Source: an uncultured Bacteroidota bacterium (GTDB lineage: Bacteria; Bacteroidota; Bacteroidia; UKL13-3). Taken from it: a DNA stretch of 64,000 bases. The stretch's first letter is position 1. Each line of letters begins with the position of its first letter. The stretch is taken from contig CAISCU010000054.1 in assembly GCA_903883965.1 (NCBI GenBank), forward strand, positions 1 to 64,000, given 5' to 3'. The position numbers and the translations under genes are program-made. Positions 28,779 through 37,507 of the stretch are shown here, piece after piece. The notes under the pieces are model-generated. The model was not told where the DNA came from. It saw nothing but the letters and a program-made list of their open reading frames with translations, and ran no database searches.

Positions 28779-30179
28779 TTAAGGTTGTTTAATAAAAGAT
28801 TGATAGCTGTTCAAATTGTTGGCTTTTAAGTGTAGTACATAATTTCCGGCAATCAATTCAGATACATCTATAGTGGTATGATTACTCAAATGTCCAGAAC
28901 GAATGAGCATGCCTAAGTGATTGTAAATTTCATAGGTTAATGCTATTTCATGTAAATCATGGAATGCAACATGTAATATATTTGTGACTGGGTTTGGGTA
29001 TATAGCTGTTTTTTTGAAGGCCGATTGTTGCTCGTTGATACCACAATATTGGCTGTCTATTTTTAAAACATAAATACCATTGGTTAAATCACTGGCTAAT
29101 ATAATTTTACTGGGCAAATAAGGATAAATTCCCCAACAACCTTTGTAACCGCCATATATTTCAGGCTCATCGGGATGTGTATCAAACCAAGCTACTTTTT
29201 GAGGTTGCGTTGGATCTTTGATATTGTACACAACAAAACCATCATGGTAGGATGAAACATAAGCGAAATCTCCAATCCAATAAGCATTGTGTGGCATGGC
29301 TTGATCAGAAGAATTAAAACTACTTACAAACTTTGGATTGGCATAATTGCTGATATCAAAAATCTTAATGTCTAATGCCCTGTCCTCGTCTGTAAACATC
29401 AAGTATTTTCCTGTTTTATCAAGCCAAGAACTGTGGTTATAGCCTTGTTCCGGGTAAGAAGTTATGCTTCCCAAAATACTTTGATTTTGTGCATCAGTTA
29501 ACTTAAAAAAATAAATACCGTTGTATTCAGCACTCAAAAAACAGGTATCGTTTCTGGCATACATTTCATGTACTTTATTAAATAAATAGCCACCAGTTGG
29601 TTTAACTGGAACTGCCAGTTTAAATAAAAAACTAGGGGAGTCTGGTTTTTCTATTGAAAGCACATCCATGGCTGAAAAACCAATTGGCAAGGTATTCGAA
29701 CACATGTACAATCGTTTCAAAACACTATCTACAAAAATGGTATGGGTGTACTTACCTAATTTTGAACTGGCATATACTTCATGAACAGAGTCGGGTAAAT
29801 ATTGTAAATCAAAAACTTGTAACCTGCCATCACCATTTGCTTGATCAGAAACACAATAAACATAATGACTAAAAGTTTCAAAATCTCTGTTTTTTGCAGA
29901 TACCGATCGGCCACTTTTAACTTGTAAGAGCTTCAGTTCAGTTGGATTGCTCACATCAAAAAAATAAATAGAATCGGTTGTGCCACAAATGGCATATTCT
30001 TTCTGATGAATTGGGTCGTACCAGCCTGTTAGGTCGTTCCAAATGTCTGTCCCATCAACCTTTGGTAAGTCTGGATTGTTGTATTGAGCCAATTTAACCA
30101 CACCTTGTGAAAGCGACTGTGCATTAGAAACCACACTCAACAAACAAAAAAACAAGTAACAGAGCTTTAATTTTCTCAT
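28779..30179 (-). CDS. LVIVD-repeat protein with type IX secretion sorting signal (copy 1)
   Basis: The 466-residue protein has a signal peptide (MRKLKLCYLFFCLLSVVSNA), LVIVD-type propeller repeats (YAICGTTDSIYFFDVSNPTELKL region, LQVFDLQYLPDSV, IKIFDISNYANPKFV, FVVYNIKDPTQPQKV), and a type A sorting domain (TAIYPNPVTNILHVAF, ending SFIKQP). In both copies the segment around YARNDT, YNHSSWLDKTGK and PHNAYWIGDFAYVSSYHDG is strongly conserved, which suggests a shared binding or catalytic surface of unknown purpose. The start codon overlaps the stop of the upstream GNAT-like gene (ATGA), so translation is coupled. The two copies are clearly diverged, so the duplication is not recent. Confidence 0.86.
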   Translation of the reverse strand: MRKLKLCYLFFCLLSVVSNAQSLSQGVVKLAQYNNPDLPKVDGTDIWNDLTGWYDPIHQKEYAICGTTDSIYFFDVSNPTELKLLQVKSGRSVSAKNRDFETFSHYVYCVSDQANGDGRLQVFDLQYLPDSVHEVYASSKLGKYTHTIFVDSVLKRLYMCSNTLPIGFSAMDVLSIEKPDSPSFLFKLAVPVKPTGGYLFNKVHEMYARNDTCFLSAEYNGIYFFKLTDAQNQSILGSITSYPEQGYNHSSWLDKTGKYLMFTDEDRALDIKIFDISNYANPKFVSSFNSSDQAMPHNAYWIGDFAYVSSYHDGFVVYNIKDPTQPQKVAWFDTHPDEPEIYGGYKGCWGIYPYLPSKIILASDLTNGIYVLKIDSQYCGINEQQSAFKKTAIYPNPVTNILHVAFHDLHEIALTYEIYNHLGMLIRSGHLSNHTTIDVSELIAGNYVLHLKANNLNSYQSFIKQP

Positions 30180-31300
30180 ACAATTTGTAAGGTATAGGTA
30201 TGGTGAACTTTAGTAGTTTGTGCGCCTAATGCTTTAAACAACGCATGCATTTTTGGATTAAAATCGCCAATCCATGCCAACTCTGCCGATACAAACTGAG
30301 GTTTTTGTTGTATGGCCTCGTAAAACTTAATAATTAAACCTGTTTCTAAACCTAAATTTTGATAAGCAGGAATCACACCAAATACAATTCCTCTGAGCCT
30401 ATTGATATTGCCAAAATACTTGTACCATAAGAACTTTAACTTTCCAATCCAATCCAATTTACCTTTTACATGTTTAAATATTTGATTGACATCAATCACA
30501 TTCACATAAAACCCGGCAGGTTCATTGTTGGCATAAACAAACCAAATGGCTTCCTCTAACATAATAGGTTTTAATGAGCGCAAGGTAGTTTCTATGCGCT
30601 CTTTTGTCATTGGAACAAAATCGGGCCTGTTGGCCCATGCCAGGTTGTAAATATGTATAAAATCGGCCGCAAATTTTTCGAGCTGACTGAGCTTAAAATG
30701 CGCATATTTGTAATTGTTATTTTGAAAAACCCTTGAAGCTAATTTCTCGAAACGTTCTTTGTTAAAATCGGCATACCTAATTTCAGAAGTGGTTTGCTCT
30801 GTATGCAATTGAAAACCATAATCAAGAAAGTACTTTTCGTAATAGTGAAAATTGTAATTCTCTTGGTAAGAAGGGTTTTTAAAACCACTTACCATTAAGC
30901 CCCAAAACTTGTCTTTTTCTCCAAAATTTATTGGGCCATCTACAGCGTTACATCCTTGTGTTTTGAGCCATTGTTTTGCTGTATCAAATAACAAAAAAGC
31001 AGCCGCTTGCAGTTCAATGCATTCAAAAAAACCGATGCCACCAGTTTTTTGGTTGTTGTTACGTTGATGAAATTCAGAATAAAATGCTGCAATTCTTCCA
31101 ATTACTTGGCCTTGCTCATTAATCAATAACCAACGCATGGCATCTCCATGTTGAAAAGCAATATTCTTTTCGGAGTTAAAAATATCATTGATATCATTGT
31201 CTAGAGGGCATACCCACTCAAGATCTTTGGCATAAAGCGTTCTTGCAAAATCTAAAAATAATGCTTTTTGATGATTGGTATGGACTGCTTCAATTTTCAT
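30176..31300 (-). CDS. GNAT-like acyltransferase family protein
   Basis: This cytosolic protein of 374 residues resembles the large GNAT-related proteins found in Bacteroidota. The N-terminal half has a GNAT-like strand pattern (MRWLLINEQGQVIGRIAAFY, GGIGFFECIEL, AAAFLLFDTAKQWL) followed by GCNAVDGPINFGEKDKFWGLM. The C-terminal half contains IWFVYANNEPAGFYVNVID and GIVFGVIPAYQNLGLETGLI, again an acetyl-CoA binding type loop. Donor and acceptor are unknown. ATG 31300 (MKIEAVHTNHQK) is chosen; a start at 31363 would add 21 residues across the divergent promoter region. It is the first gene of the operon with the two LVIVD genes and the porin, joined to the next gene by ATGA. Why a cytosolic enzyme leads an export operon is unclear. 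Confidence 0.72.
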   Translation of the reverse strand: MKIEAVHTNHQKALFLDFARTLYAKDLEWVCPLDNDINDIFNSEKNIAFQHGDAMRWLLINEQGQVIGRIAAFYSEFHQRNNNQKTGGIGFFECIELQAAAFLLFDTAKQWLKTQGCNAVDGPINFGEKDKFWGLMVSGFKNPSYQENYNFHYYEKYFLDYGFQLHTEQTTSEIRYADFNKERFEKLASRVFQNNNYKYAHFKLSQLEKFAADFIHIYNLAWANRPDFVPMTKERIETTLRSLKPIMLEEAIWFVYANNEPAGFYVNVIDVNQIFKHVKGKLDWIGKLKFLWYKYFGNINRLRGIVFGVIPAYQNLGLETGLIIKFYEAIQQKPQFVSAELAWIGDFNPKMHALFKALGAQTTKVHHTYTLQIV

Positions 31301-31346
31301 TTCACAACGAAGAAAATAGTATATTATGAATTCTACAAGGAACACT

Positions 31347-31377
31347 TTTGCGCAATCCACCAATATTGTTTAATTTG
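31347..31377 (+). promoter_or_regulatory. Promoter of the redoxin gene
   Basis: TTTG (31347-31350), a 19-base spacer and TTAATTTG (31370-31377) match the Bacteroidota consensus TTTG-N19-TAnnTTTG with one mismatch. The predicted transcription start near 31384 is about 13 bases before the ATG, and falls inside the small inverted repeat at 31380-31396. Confidence 0.6.
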
Positions 31378-31379
31378 CT

Positions 31380-31396
31380 GACTTAATTTTTAAGTC
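31380..31396 (+). promoter_or_regulatory. Inverted repeat directly before the redoxin start codon
   Basis: GACTTAA-TTT-TTAAGTC is a perfect seven-base inverted repeat that ends on the base before the ATG at 31397. It could be an operator at the transcription start or, if transcribed, a hairpin that hides the start. It occupies the place of a ribosome-binding site. Confidence 0.4.
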
Positions 31397-31936
31397 ATGT
31401 TAAACATAGGAGACAAATTGCCAGAATTCAGCTTAAAAGGCTATGACAATAAAATTTACACCCATTTTGATTATGCAGATAAATATGCGCTTGCAGTTAT
31501 ATTTACTTGTAATAGCTCTCCAATTTCTAAAGCATATGCCAAACGATTGGTGAATTTATTTGAAAAATATGAAGGTGACAATTTGGGCATTGTAGGTATC
31601 AATTCAAACGATCCCTTGCAATCTCCTGAAGATGATTTTGAACACATGCAAATGGTTGCCGAAAAATTGGGGTTGAACCAATTGCATTTTTTATTTTTAC
31701 AAGACAACGAACAAATAGCGGCCCAAACCTTTGGAGCCACAGTCAATCCAGAAGTGTTTTTATTCAACAGAAAACGCGAATTGGTATACAAAGGTGCAAT
31801 TGATGATTCATGGGAAAATGAAGCCATGGCTACTGCTGTATATTTAGAAGATGCCATAGAAGAAGCATTGGATGGGATGGAAGTTGATTATCCAGAAATC
31901 CCAGCAGAAGGAACGCCAATCATCTGGAAAAAGTAA
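31397..31936 (+). CDS. Thioredoxin-fold (AhpC/TSA-like) family protein with one active-site cysteine
   Basis: This 179-residue protein without signal peptide has a peroxiredoxin/thioredoxin-like fold: KLPEFSLKGYDNK, then VIFTCNSSPISKAYAKRL, GINSNDP, DDFEHMQMVAEKLGL, and FLFLQDNEQIAAQTFGATVNPEVFLF with the cis-Pro region. Most relatives read CNHCP at the active site; here it is CNSSP, so the first cysteine is kept and the second is replaced by serine. It could work as a one-cysteine peroxidase or not be redox active. It starts a rightward run with the SDR, argS and a lipoprotein gene; the SDR begins two bases after its stop. A good promoter and a small inverted repeat lie upstream. Confidence 0.82.
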   Translation: MLNIGDKLPEFSLKGYDNKIYTHFDYADKYALAVIFTCNSSPISKAYAKRLVNLFEKYEGDNLGIVGINSNDPLQSPEDDFEHMQMVAEKLGLNQLHFLFLQDNEQIAAQTFGATVNPEVFLFNRKRELVYKGAIDDSWENEAMATAVYLEDAIEEALDGMEVDYPEIPAEGTPIIWKK

Positions 31937-31938
31937 TT

Positions 31939-32748
31939 GTGAATTTGAAAGACCAAGTGGTAATTATAACCGGTGCTTCTTCTGGAATAGGAGAAGCCAC
32001 GGCCTATGCTTTGGCTAAAAAAGGATGCAAATTGGTTCTGGCTGCAAGGTCAGAAATGTCATTGGAACAAGTCAAATTAAAATGCCAAAAATTGGGAGCA
32101 TCATGCGAAATTGTTGCAACAGATGTTTCAATAGATGCAGATTGCCAAAGATTGATCAATCAAACCATACTCCATTTCGGAAAAATAAACATCCTCATTA
32201 ACAATGCAGGATTATCTATGCGTGCAGCTTTATCTGAAGCATCATTGTCGGTGCTTCACCAACTCATGAATGTTAATTTTTGGGGAACTGTTCAGTGTAC
32301 AAAATACGCTTTGCCATTCATTTTAAAAGAAGAAGGCTCTATTATAGGTATCAGTTCTATTGCAGGAATAAAGGGTTTACCTGGTAGAACAGGATATGCT
32401 GCTTCTAAGTTTGCCATGAATGGATTTTTAGAATCATTGCGCATAGAAAACCAAGGCAAAAAATTGCATGTTGGAATACTGGCTCCAGGATATACTGCCT
32501 CCAATATTCGCAATGTCGCACTCAATGCAAAGGGTGCTAAACAAGAAGAAAGTCCTTTAAAAGAATCTGAGTTAATGCAGCCTGAAACAGTTGCCTTACA
32601 CCTCATAAAAATGATAGAAAATAGAATCAATTTTCAGGTTTTAACCACTCAAGGGAAATTGGTTTTTTGGCTCAATAAATTTTTCCCGAATTGGGTAGAT
32701 AACTTGGTTTACAAAAAAGTTTCAAAAGAAAAAGACAGTCCCATATAG
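31939..32748 (+). CDS. Short-chain dehydrogenase/reductase
   Basis: The 269-residue protein is a classical SDR. It has the nucleotide motif TGASSGIGEATA, the NNAG motif (ILINNAGLSM), the catalytic serine in GISSIAG and the Tyr-x3-Lys pair in GYAASKFAM. The segment after the catalytic site (GILAPGYTASNIR) is usual for enzymes of this group that act on lipid or steroid-like substrates, but the substrate cannot be told. The start is GTG 31939 (MNLKDQVVIITG), two bases after the redoxin stop, and no other start fits the Rossmann strand as well. The last 40 residues (LVFWLNKFFPNWVDNLVYKKV) are hydrophobic and may touch a membrane. It is followed nine bases later by argS. Confidence 0.9.
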   Translation: MNLKDQVVIITGASSGIGEATAYALAKKGCKLVLAARSEMSLEQVKLKCQKLGASCEIVATDVSIDADCQRLINQTILHFGKINILINNAGLSMRAALSEASLSVLHQLMNVNFWGTVQCTKYALPFILKEEGSIIGISSIAGIKGLPGRTGYAASKFAMNGFLESLRIENQGKKLHVGILAPGYTASNIRNVALNAKGAKQEESPLKESELMQPETVALHLIKMIENRINFQVLTTQGKLVFWLNKFFPNWVDNLVYKKVSKEKDSPI

Positions 32749-32757
32749 AACATCAAC

Positions 32758-34542
32758 ATGAAAAACATTCAAGAAGCTATCAAAGAATTGCTCTCCAGTG
32801 CCATCAATCAATTGTATCAATTAGATTGGAATCCAACTCAAATTGTGATTGAATCTACCAGCAATGATTTTGAAGGCGATTATACCTATGTGGTTTTTCC
32901 ATTGCTCAAAATATCAAAAAAAGGACCAGAGCAAACTGCCAATGAAATTGCTGATTTTTTGAGAAAAGACACTTCTGTAATTGCATCTATTCAAGTTGTA
33001 AAAGGATTTATCAATTTAACAGTCCAATCAGCTTATTGGACCAATTTTACTAGCCTACATGCACAGAACCTCCATTTTGGTTTTGCCAATCACAATTCAA
33101 AAGAAAATGTCTTGGTTGAATATTCTTCTCCAAATACAAATAAACCTTTGCATTTGGGGCATATTCGCAACAATTTATTGGGCTATTCTGTCATTCAAAT
33201 ATTAAAAGCAAACGGCTATCAAGTAAAATCTTGCAATTTAATCAACGACCGTGGCATTCACATTTGTAAATCAATGTATGCCTGGTTGCAACAAGGAAAC
33301 GGAGAAACACCTGCTTCAGCAAACCTAAAAGGTGACCACTTGGTTGGAAAATATTATGTTGCCTTTGAAAAACAACACAGGCTAGAAAAAGAAGCACTCA
33401 TACAAAGCGGCATAGATGAAGAAACAGCTGCAAAGCAAACCAAGTCTATGCTAGAAGCCCAAGAATTACTTAGAAAATGGGAAGCAGGAGACGAAGATAC
33501 ACTTGCAGTTTGGAAAAAAATGAATGCTTGGGTTTATGAAGGCTTCAATGCAACATATAACCAATTAGGTGTCACATTCGACCAATATTATTATGAATCT
33601 GAAACCTATTTATTAGGTAAAGAATTGGTAGAAGAGGGTGTTCAAAACGGCGTATTTTTTCAAAAAGAGAATGGCTCAGTTTGGGTTGATTTAACAGCCG
33701 ACGGACTAGACCAAAAACTCTTATTGAGAGCCGATGGTACATCAGTTTATATTACACAGGATATGGGAACTGCCGCTTTAAAATACAACGATTTTAAATA
33801 CGATAAATCCATTTATGTGGTAGGCAATGAGCAAGATTACCATTTCAAAGTACTTCAGTTGATTTTATCTAAAATGAATAAGCCCTATGCAAATGGTATT
33901 TATCATTTGAGTTATGGAATGGTTGAATTGCCTGAAGGCAAAATGAAAAGTAGGGAAGGTACTGTTGTAGATGCTGATGATTTAATGCAAGACATGTTTG
34001 ACAATGCAAAACAAATTACAACCGACTTAGGCAAAACAGCAGGTTTGGGCATTGATGAACAAAATACCTTATTTCAAACCATTGGATTAGGAGCGCTTAA
34101 ATATTATTTATTGAAAGTAGATCCTAAAAAGAAAATGATGTTCAATCCTAAAGAATCTATTGACTTTCAAGGAAACACTGGGCCATTTATTCAATATACC
34201 CATGCTCGCATCAAATCTGTTTTGAGAAATGCCAAAGACAGCGCTTTCAGTTTTGATTCAAGTAAAGTAGAACTGAGTTTGTTTGAAAAAAACATGGTCA
34301 AAGGATTGCATTTATTTCCAAGTATACTGGATGAAGCCGCAAGAGATTTGAGCCCTGGCGTAATTTGTAATTATTGTTACGATTTAGCAAAATTGTTCAA
34401 TCAACTTTATCACGAACATTCTATCTTAAAAGAAGTCAATGACGAACAACGCAAATTTAGATTGGAGTTATGCGTTTTTACCGCTCAGGTATTACAAAGA
34501 GCAGGAGCATTGTTGGGCATTCAAATGCCAGAAAGAATGTAG
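32758..34542 (+). CDS. argS: Arginyl-tRNA synthetase
   Basis: The 594-residue class I synthetase joins arginine to tRNA-Arg. The N-terminal domain (residues 1-110) is the ArgS-specific tRNA-binding fold. The HIGH motif reads HLGH in SSPNTNKPLHLGHIRNN, and the KMSKS region is GKMKSREGTVVDADDL, as is usual in ArgS where the canonical lysine is often lost. The anticodon-binding DALR domain is at the C terminus (CVFTAQVLQRAGALLGIQMPERM). The length is normal. It is in the middle of a rightward run, nine bases after the SDR and three bases before a lipoprotein gene, with no terminator between. Confidence 0.96.
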   Translation: MKNIQEAIKELLSSAINQLYQLDWNPTQIVIESTSNDFEGDYTYVVFPLLKISKKGPEQTANEIADFLRKDTSVIASIQVVKGFINLTVQSAYWTNFTSLHAQNLHFGFANHNSKENVLVEYSSPNTNKPLHLGHIRNNLLGYSVIQILKANGYQVKSCNLINDRGIHICKSMYAWLQQGNGETPASANLKGDHLVGKYYVAFEKQHRLEKEALIQSGIDEETAAKQTKSMLEAQELLRKWEAGDEDTLAVWKKMNAWVYEGFNATYNQLGVTFDQYYYESETYLLGKELVEEGVQNGVFFQKENGSVWVDLTADGLDQKLLLRADGTSVYITQDMGTAALKYNDFKYDKSIYVVGNEQDYHFKVLQLILSKMNKPYANGIYHLSYGMVELPEGKMKSREGTVVDADDLMQDMFDNAKQITTDLGKTAGLGIDEQNTLFQTIGLGALKYYLLKVDPKKKMMFNPKESIDFQGNTGPFIQYTHARIKSVLRNAKDSAFSFDSSKVELSLFEKNMVKGLHLFPSILDEAARDLSPGVICNYCYDLAKLFNQLYHEHSILKEVNDEQRKFRLELCVFTAQVLQRAGALLGIQMPERM

Positions 34543-34545
34543 TCA

Positions 34546-35901
34546 ATGAAGTATCTTTTATACTTTCCAATTTTATTCTGGGGATTGTTTGCTTGTAGTC
34601 CAGTTAACTCTTATTTAAAAAAAGGAGATGCCTGTTACCAGCAAATGGATTACGATCAGGCTGCCACCTATTATTACAATATATTGTTGCTGGATAGCAA
34701 TCAAGTAATTGCCAAAGAGGCCTTAACTAAAACAGGAAATTTAGTGTTGATTTCAAAGTTTAGCCGCTTTGGGCATTTAATTTCAGAGAATAGGAACCAA
34801 GAAGCCATTCAGCAATATTTAAACAACAAACGCTACTTCGAAAAGGTAAAATCTGTTCATGTGTACCTCAATTGGCCTAGCATGTATGATGGATTGTTTG
34901 AAGATGCAAAATTTGATTTAGTCAGTCAAACTTTAGACAATCTTAAGACGGATATTTCTCAACACAAATACGACAATGCAGAACAGCTAATAGAACAAAT
35001 AGCTCCATTTGAAACTATTTTCGCCAATGCGACAATTACCCGGCTAGCTACTTGTTCTGATGCATTTGCCAAATATGCGCAACAATTATTGCTTCAAGGC
35101 AAAGCATACAAAGCCTATCAAATCATCAAAAAATCTGAAGCATTTTTACCTGCTTCTCCGTTTTCAAAATCATTGCAAGAAACTGTATTGCAATCCTTGC
35201 TCAAGCGTATAGTTATTTTGCCCATACAAGAACAAGTAAAGTCTTCCGGTTTTATCAAAATATTTTCTCAAACATTGCAAGCTCAATTGGCGTCCATTCA
35301 ACCAGACATCATACAATTGATTCCGGCTAAACAAATTGAGGGTGTTTTGGCTGATTCAACCAGGCATTCCAATCAAATTGAACCTATTTCCCAAGCCCTG
35401 CTCAAAAATGGCATTCAACTTTACTTACAAGTTGCTTTAAACGAATACAAAGAAACTGCAGTAAACCCGTCTCAACCCGATTCTTTAAATGGTTATGCCG
35501 CTTTTTCGCAACAAAGTCAAGACAAAGAAAAGCCCTTACCAGTAGCTGTTATTCGGTTCAAGCCGGTTAAATTTGGCTCATTAAAAAAGTTAAACCAAAT
35601 TGATGTTAGGATCACTTATAGGTTAGTAGATTGTAGCAGTCAATTGCCAATTGTCGAAAATACAATTGCACTCAATCAAGTAGATTCTTTTCAATCTTAT
35701 TATTACAATGGAGACCTCAATCAATTGTATGAACAATTGCCTCAAAACAAACAAATGCCAGAACGGAATTTGGCTTTTTACGAACAATTCAATTTAGTTG
35801 GTAAGCCACTTGTTTCACTCTCAACAATGCAACTAGAACTGGCTCAAAAGTTTGTAGATAAATGCCTAGAAGACTTGGAGATTTACTTAAAACAAGACTA
35901 A
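34546..35901 (+). CDS. Lipoprotein with N-terminal TPR-like unit
   Basis: The 451-residue protein has a lipoprotein signal (MKYLLYFPILFWGLFAC, lipidated Cys 17). The mature part opens with a TPR-like unit (LKKGDACYQQMDYDQAATYYYNIL) and continues as a mainly helical region to about residue 215. After that comes a mixed domain (VILPIQEQVKSSGFIKIF, ADIIQLIPAKQIEGVL-like stretch, IQLYLQVALNEYKE, VDVRITYRLVDCSSQLPIVENTI form). The pattern of a search for resistance-type stress domains gave nothing I recognise. It is likely a periplasm-facing outer-membrane lipoprotein. It follows argS by three bases and precedes hsp20 by 96 bases with its own -7 promoter match, so it is probably the last gene of the argS unit. 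Confidence 0.78.
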   Translation: MKYLLYFPILFWGLFACSPVNSYLKKGDACYQQMDYDQAATYYYNILLLDSNQVIAKEALTKTGNLVLISKFSRFGHLISENRNQEAIQQYLNNKRYFEKVKSVHVYLNWPSMYDGLFEDAKFDLVSQTLDNLKTDISQHKYDNAEQLIEQIAPFETIFANATITRLATCSDAFAKYAQQLLLQGKAYKAYQIIKKSEAFLPASPFSKSLQETVLQSLLKRIVILPIQEQVKSSGFIKIFSQTLQAQLASIQPDIIQLIPAKQIEGVLADSTRHSNQIEPISQALLKNGIQLYLQVALNEYKETAVNPSQPDSLNGYAAFSQQSQDKEKPLPVAVIRFKPVKFGSLKKLNQIDVRITYRLVDCSSQLPIVENTIALNQVDSFQSYYYNGDLNQLYEQLPQNKQMPERNLAFYEQFNLVGKPLVSLSTMQLELAQKFVDKCLEDLEIYLKQD

Positions 35902-35954
35902 ATGGCATTTTTTGTGAATAATTTGAATCAATAGCAGACATAATGGCTGTTATT

Positions 35955-35962
35955 TAGGTTTG
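35955..35962 (+). promoter_or_regulatory. Promoter -7 element for hsp20
   Basis: TAGGTTTG matches TAnnTTTG exactly, 35 bases before the ATG at 35998. No TTTG stands at the expected spacing upstream, so the promoter may need an activator. A weak stem (AATAGC/GCTGTT) lies just before it. Confidence 0.4.
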
Positions 35963-35997
35963 GTATTTGAATTGACCAAAATTGGTAAAACAATTCA

Positions 35998-36447
35998 ATG
36001 ATGATCACAACACACAAATTCAATCAAAAGCACTTATTGGCTGACAGTATCATGGATGCTCAACTTTCAAAACTGTTACATTCATTTCAAATTCCAGTAA
36101 AAAACACCTCAAAATCGGCTCAATTTATTCCTCATTTAGATGTATTTGAAACCAATACTTCCTTTAAATTGATGTTTGTTTTACCTGGTTTTAAAAAAGA
36201 AAATTTAAAAATTGAAATTGACAAAAATTATTTATTATTGCATGGTGAAAGGCAATTAGTTGCCTCTGAATGCGAAACAAAACAACACTTACTTGAAAGT
36301 TTTTATGGTAAGTTTTCTAGAAAAATTCAACTTCCTGAACAAATTGAAACCAATTCTTTAGAAGCTGAATTAGCAGATGGTATTTTAACCATCCAAATTC
36401 CGAAAACTGAACTAAAACAAAACAAGACCCAAGTTGTTATAAAATAA
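35998..36447 (+). CDS. Small heat shock protein, Hsp20/alpha-crystallin family
   Basis: The 149-residue protein carries an alpha-crystallin domain in residues about 48-148: PHLDVFETNTSFKLMFVLPGF, KKENLKIEIDKNYLLLHGER, FYGKFSRKIQLPEQIE and the GILTIQIPK signature near the end. The N-terminal 40 residues are variable, as usual. Such proteins bind unfolding proteins without ATP and form large oligomers in the cytosol. The gene has its own -7 element and a strong terminator, so it is a one-gene unit, which suits a stress-induced protein. No CIRCE-type inverted repeat is seen upstream. Confidence 0.92.
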   Translation: MMITTHKFNQKHLLADSIMDAQLSKLLHSFQIPVKNTSKSAQFIPHLDVFETNTSFKLMFVLPGFKKENLKIEIDKNYLLLHGERQLVASECETKQHLLESFYGKFSRKIQLPEQIETNSLEAELADGILTIQIPKTELKQNKTQVVIK

Positions 36448-36482
36448 TTCAAGTTAGGGGTAGCTTGAGTTTTCATAGGTTA

Positions 36483-36517
36483 AAGGCCCGGTTATTCATA
36501 ACCGGGTCTTTTTTTAT
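36483..36517 (+). terminator. Intrinsic terminator of hsp20
   Basis: Arms 36485-36495 and 36498-36508 can pair over 11 bases with one G-U pair (core CCCGGTTA/TAACCGGG), the inner pairs opening to form the loop, and eight or nine T residues follow. It lies 38 bases after the hsp20 stop. Confidence 0.88.
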
Positions 36518-36562
36518 ATTTCAGTCTATGATGTAAAGTAAATGCCTAAATTCGCAGCCAAG

Positions 36563-37507
36563 ATGAAGGTGTACAATTCGATAGCAGAAATGCCACAAAT
36601 TACCAATGCTGTAGTTACGCAAGGTACTTTTGATGGAGTTCATTTGGCTCACCAACAAATTCTCAAAAGACTCAAACAAATTGCACTGCAAACCAATGGT
36701 GAAACGGTTCTCATTACTTACGAGCCCCACCCCAGAATGGTTTTATTTCCTGACGACCACGGACTTAAACTCATTTCAAGTATTGACGAGAAAATAGCTT
36801 TATTAGAAAAACAAGGCATAGACCATTTATTGATCTTGCCTTTTACCATTGAGTTCTCAAAATGGAGTTCGCTTCAATTCATCAAGGAAATCATTGTAGA
36901 TGCCATCCATACAAAATATTTGGTCATTGGATACAACCACAGGTTTGGTAAAAACCGTGAAGGTAGTTTTGAACACTTAAAAACATATTCATCTGCATAT
37001 GGTTTTGAAGTTCAAGAGATTCCAGTTCAAGAAATTGATAATTTGTCTATTTCTTCAACTAAAATCAGGGAAGCATTGTTCAAGAGCAATTGCATACTGG
37101 CCAAACACTACTTAGGCTATTTTTATTCGTTTCATGCAACAGTAGTAAAAGGAAAGCAGTTAGGTAGGCAAATTGGATTTCCAACTGCAAATCTCATTTT
37201 AACAGATTCAGATAAAATTGTTCCTGCCAACGCGGTATATGCAGTTTTCGTAGAAATTGCCGATCAATTGTACAAAGGAATGATGAATATTGGCAACAAT
37301 CCGAGCATTCCTGATAAAGAACATTCAATTGAAGTCCACATATTTGATTTCAATGAAGACCTTTATAATCAAAGGATCAGGGTTCATTTTGTTGATAAAC
37401 TGCGAGAAGAAATGCGCTTCCATTCTCTCGAAGATTTAAAAACTCAACTCAATAAGGATAAATTGCATGCTATCGCTGTCTTAGAACAAGATCCTTATGA
37501 AATTTAA
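36563..37507 (+). CDS. ribF: Bifunctional riboflavin kinase / FAD synthetase
   Basis: The 314-residue protein has two domains. The N-terminal FAD synthetase (residues about 1-180) is a nucleotidyltransferase with TQGTFDGVHLAHQQIL and GYNHRFGKNREGSF and the ISSTKIR motif. The C-terminal riboflavin kinase (about 185-310) has VVKGKQLGRQIGFPTANL, the PTAN motif being the metal and ATP site, and GMMNIGNNPS. It makes FMN and FAD from riboflavin, which supplies cofactor to complex I among others. ATG 36563 (MKVYNSIAEMP) is chosen because it matches the usual N terminus; ATG 36542 would add seven residues. The gene follows the hsp20 terminator closely and overlaps the next gene by 11 bases. Confidence 0.94.
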   Translation: MKVYNSIAEMPQITNAVVTQGTFDGVHLAHQQILKRLKQIALQTNGETVLITYEPHPRMVLFPDDHGLKLISSIDEKIALLEKQGIDHLLILPFTIEFSKWSSLQFIKEIIVDAIHTKYLVIGYNHRFGKNREGSFEHLKTYSSAYGFEVQEIPVQEIDNLSISSTKIREALFKSNCILAKHYLGYFYSFHATVVKGKQLGRQIGFPTANLILTDSDKIVPANAVYAVFVEIADQLYKGMMNIGNNPSIPDKEHSIEVHIFDFNEDLYNQRIRVHFVDKLREEMRFHSLEDLKTQLNKDKLHAIAVLEQDPYEI

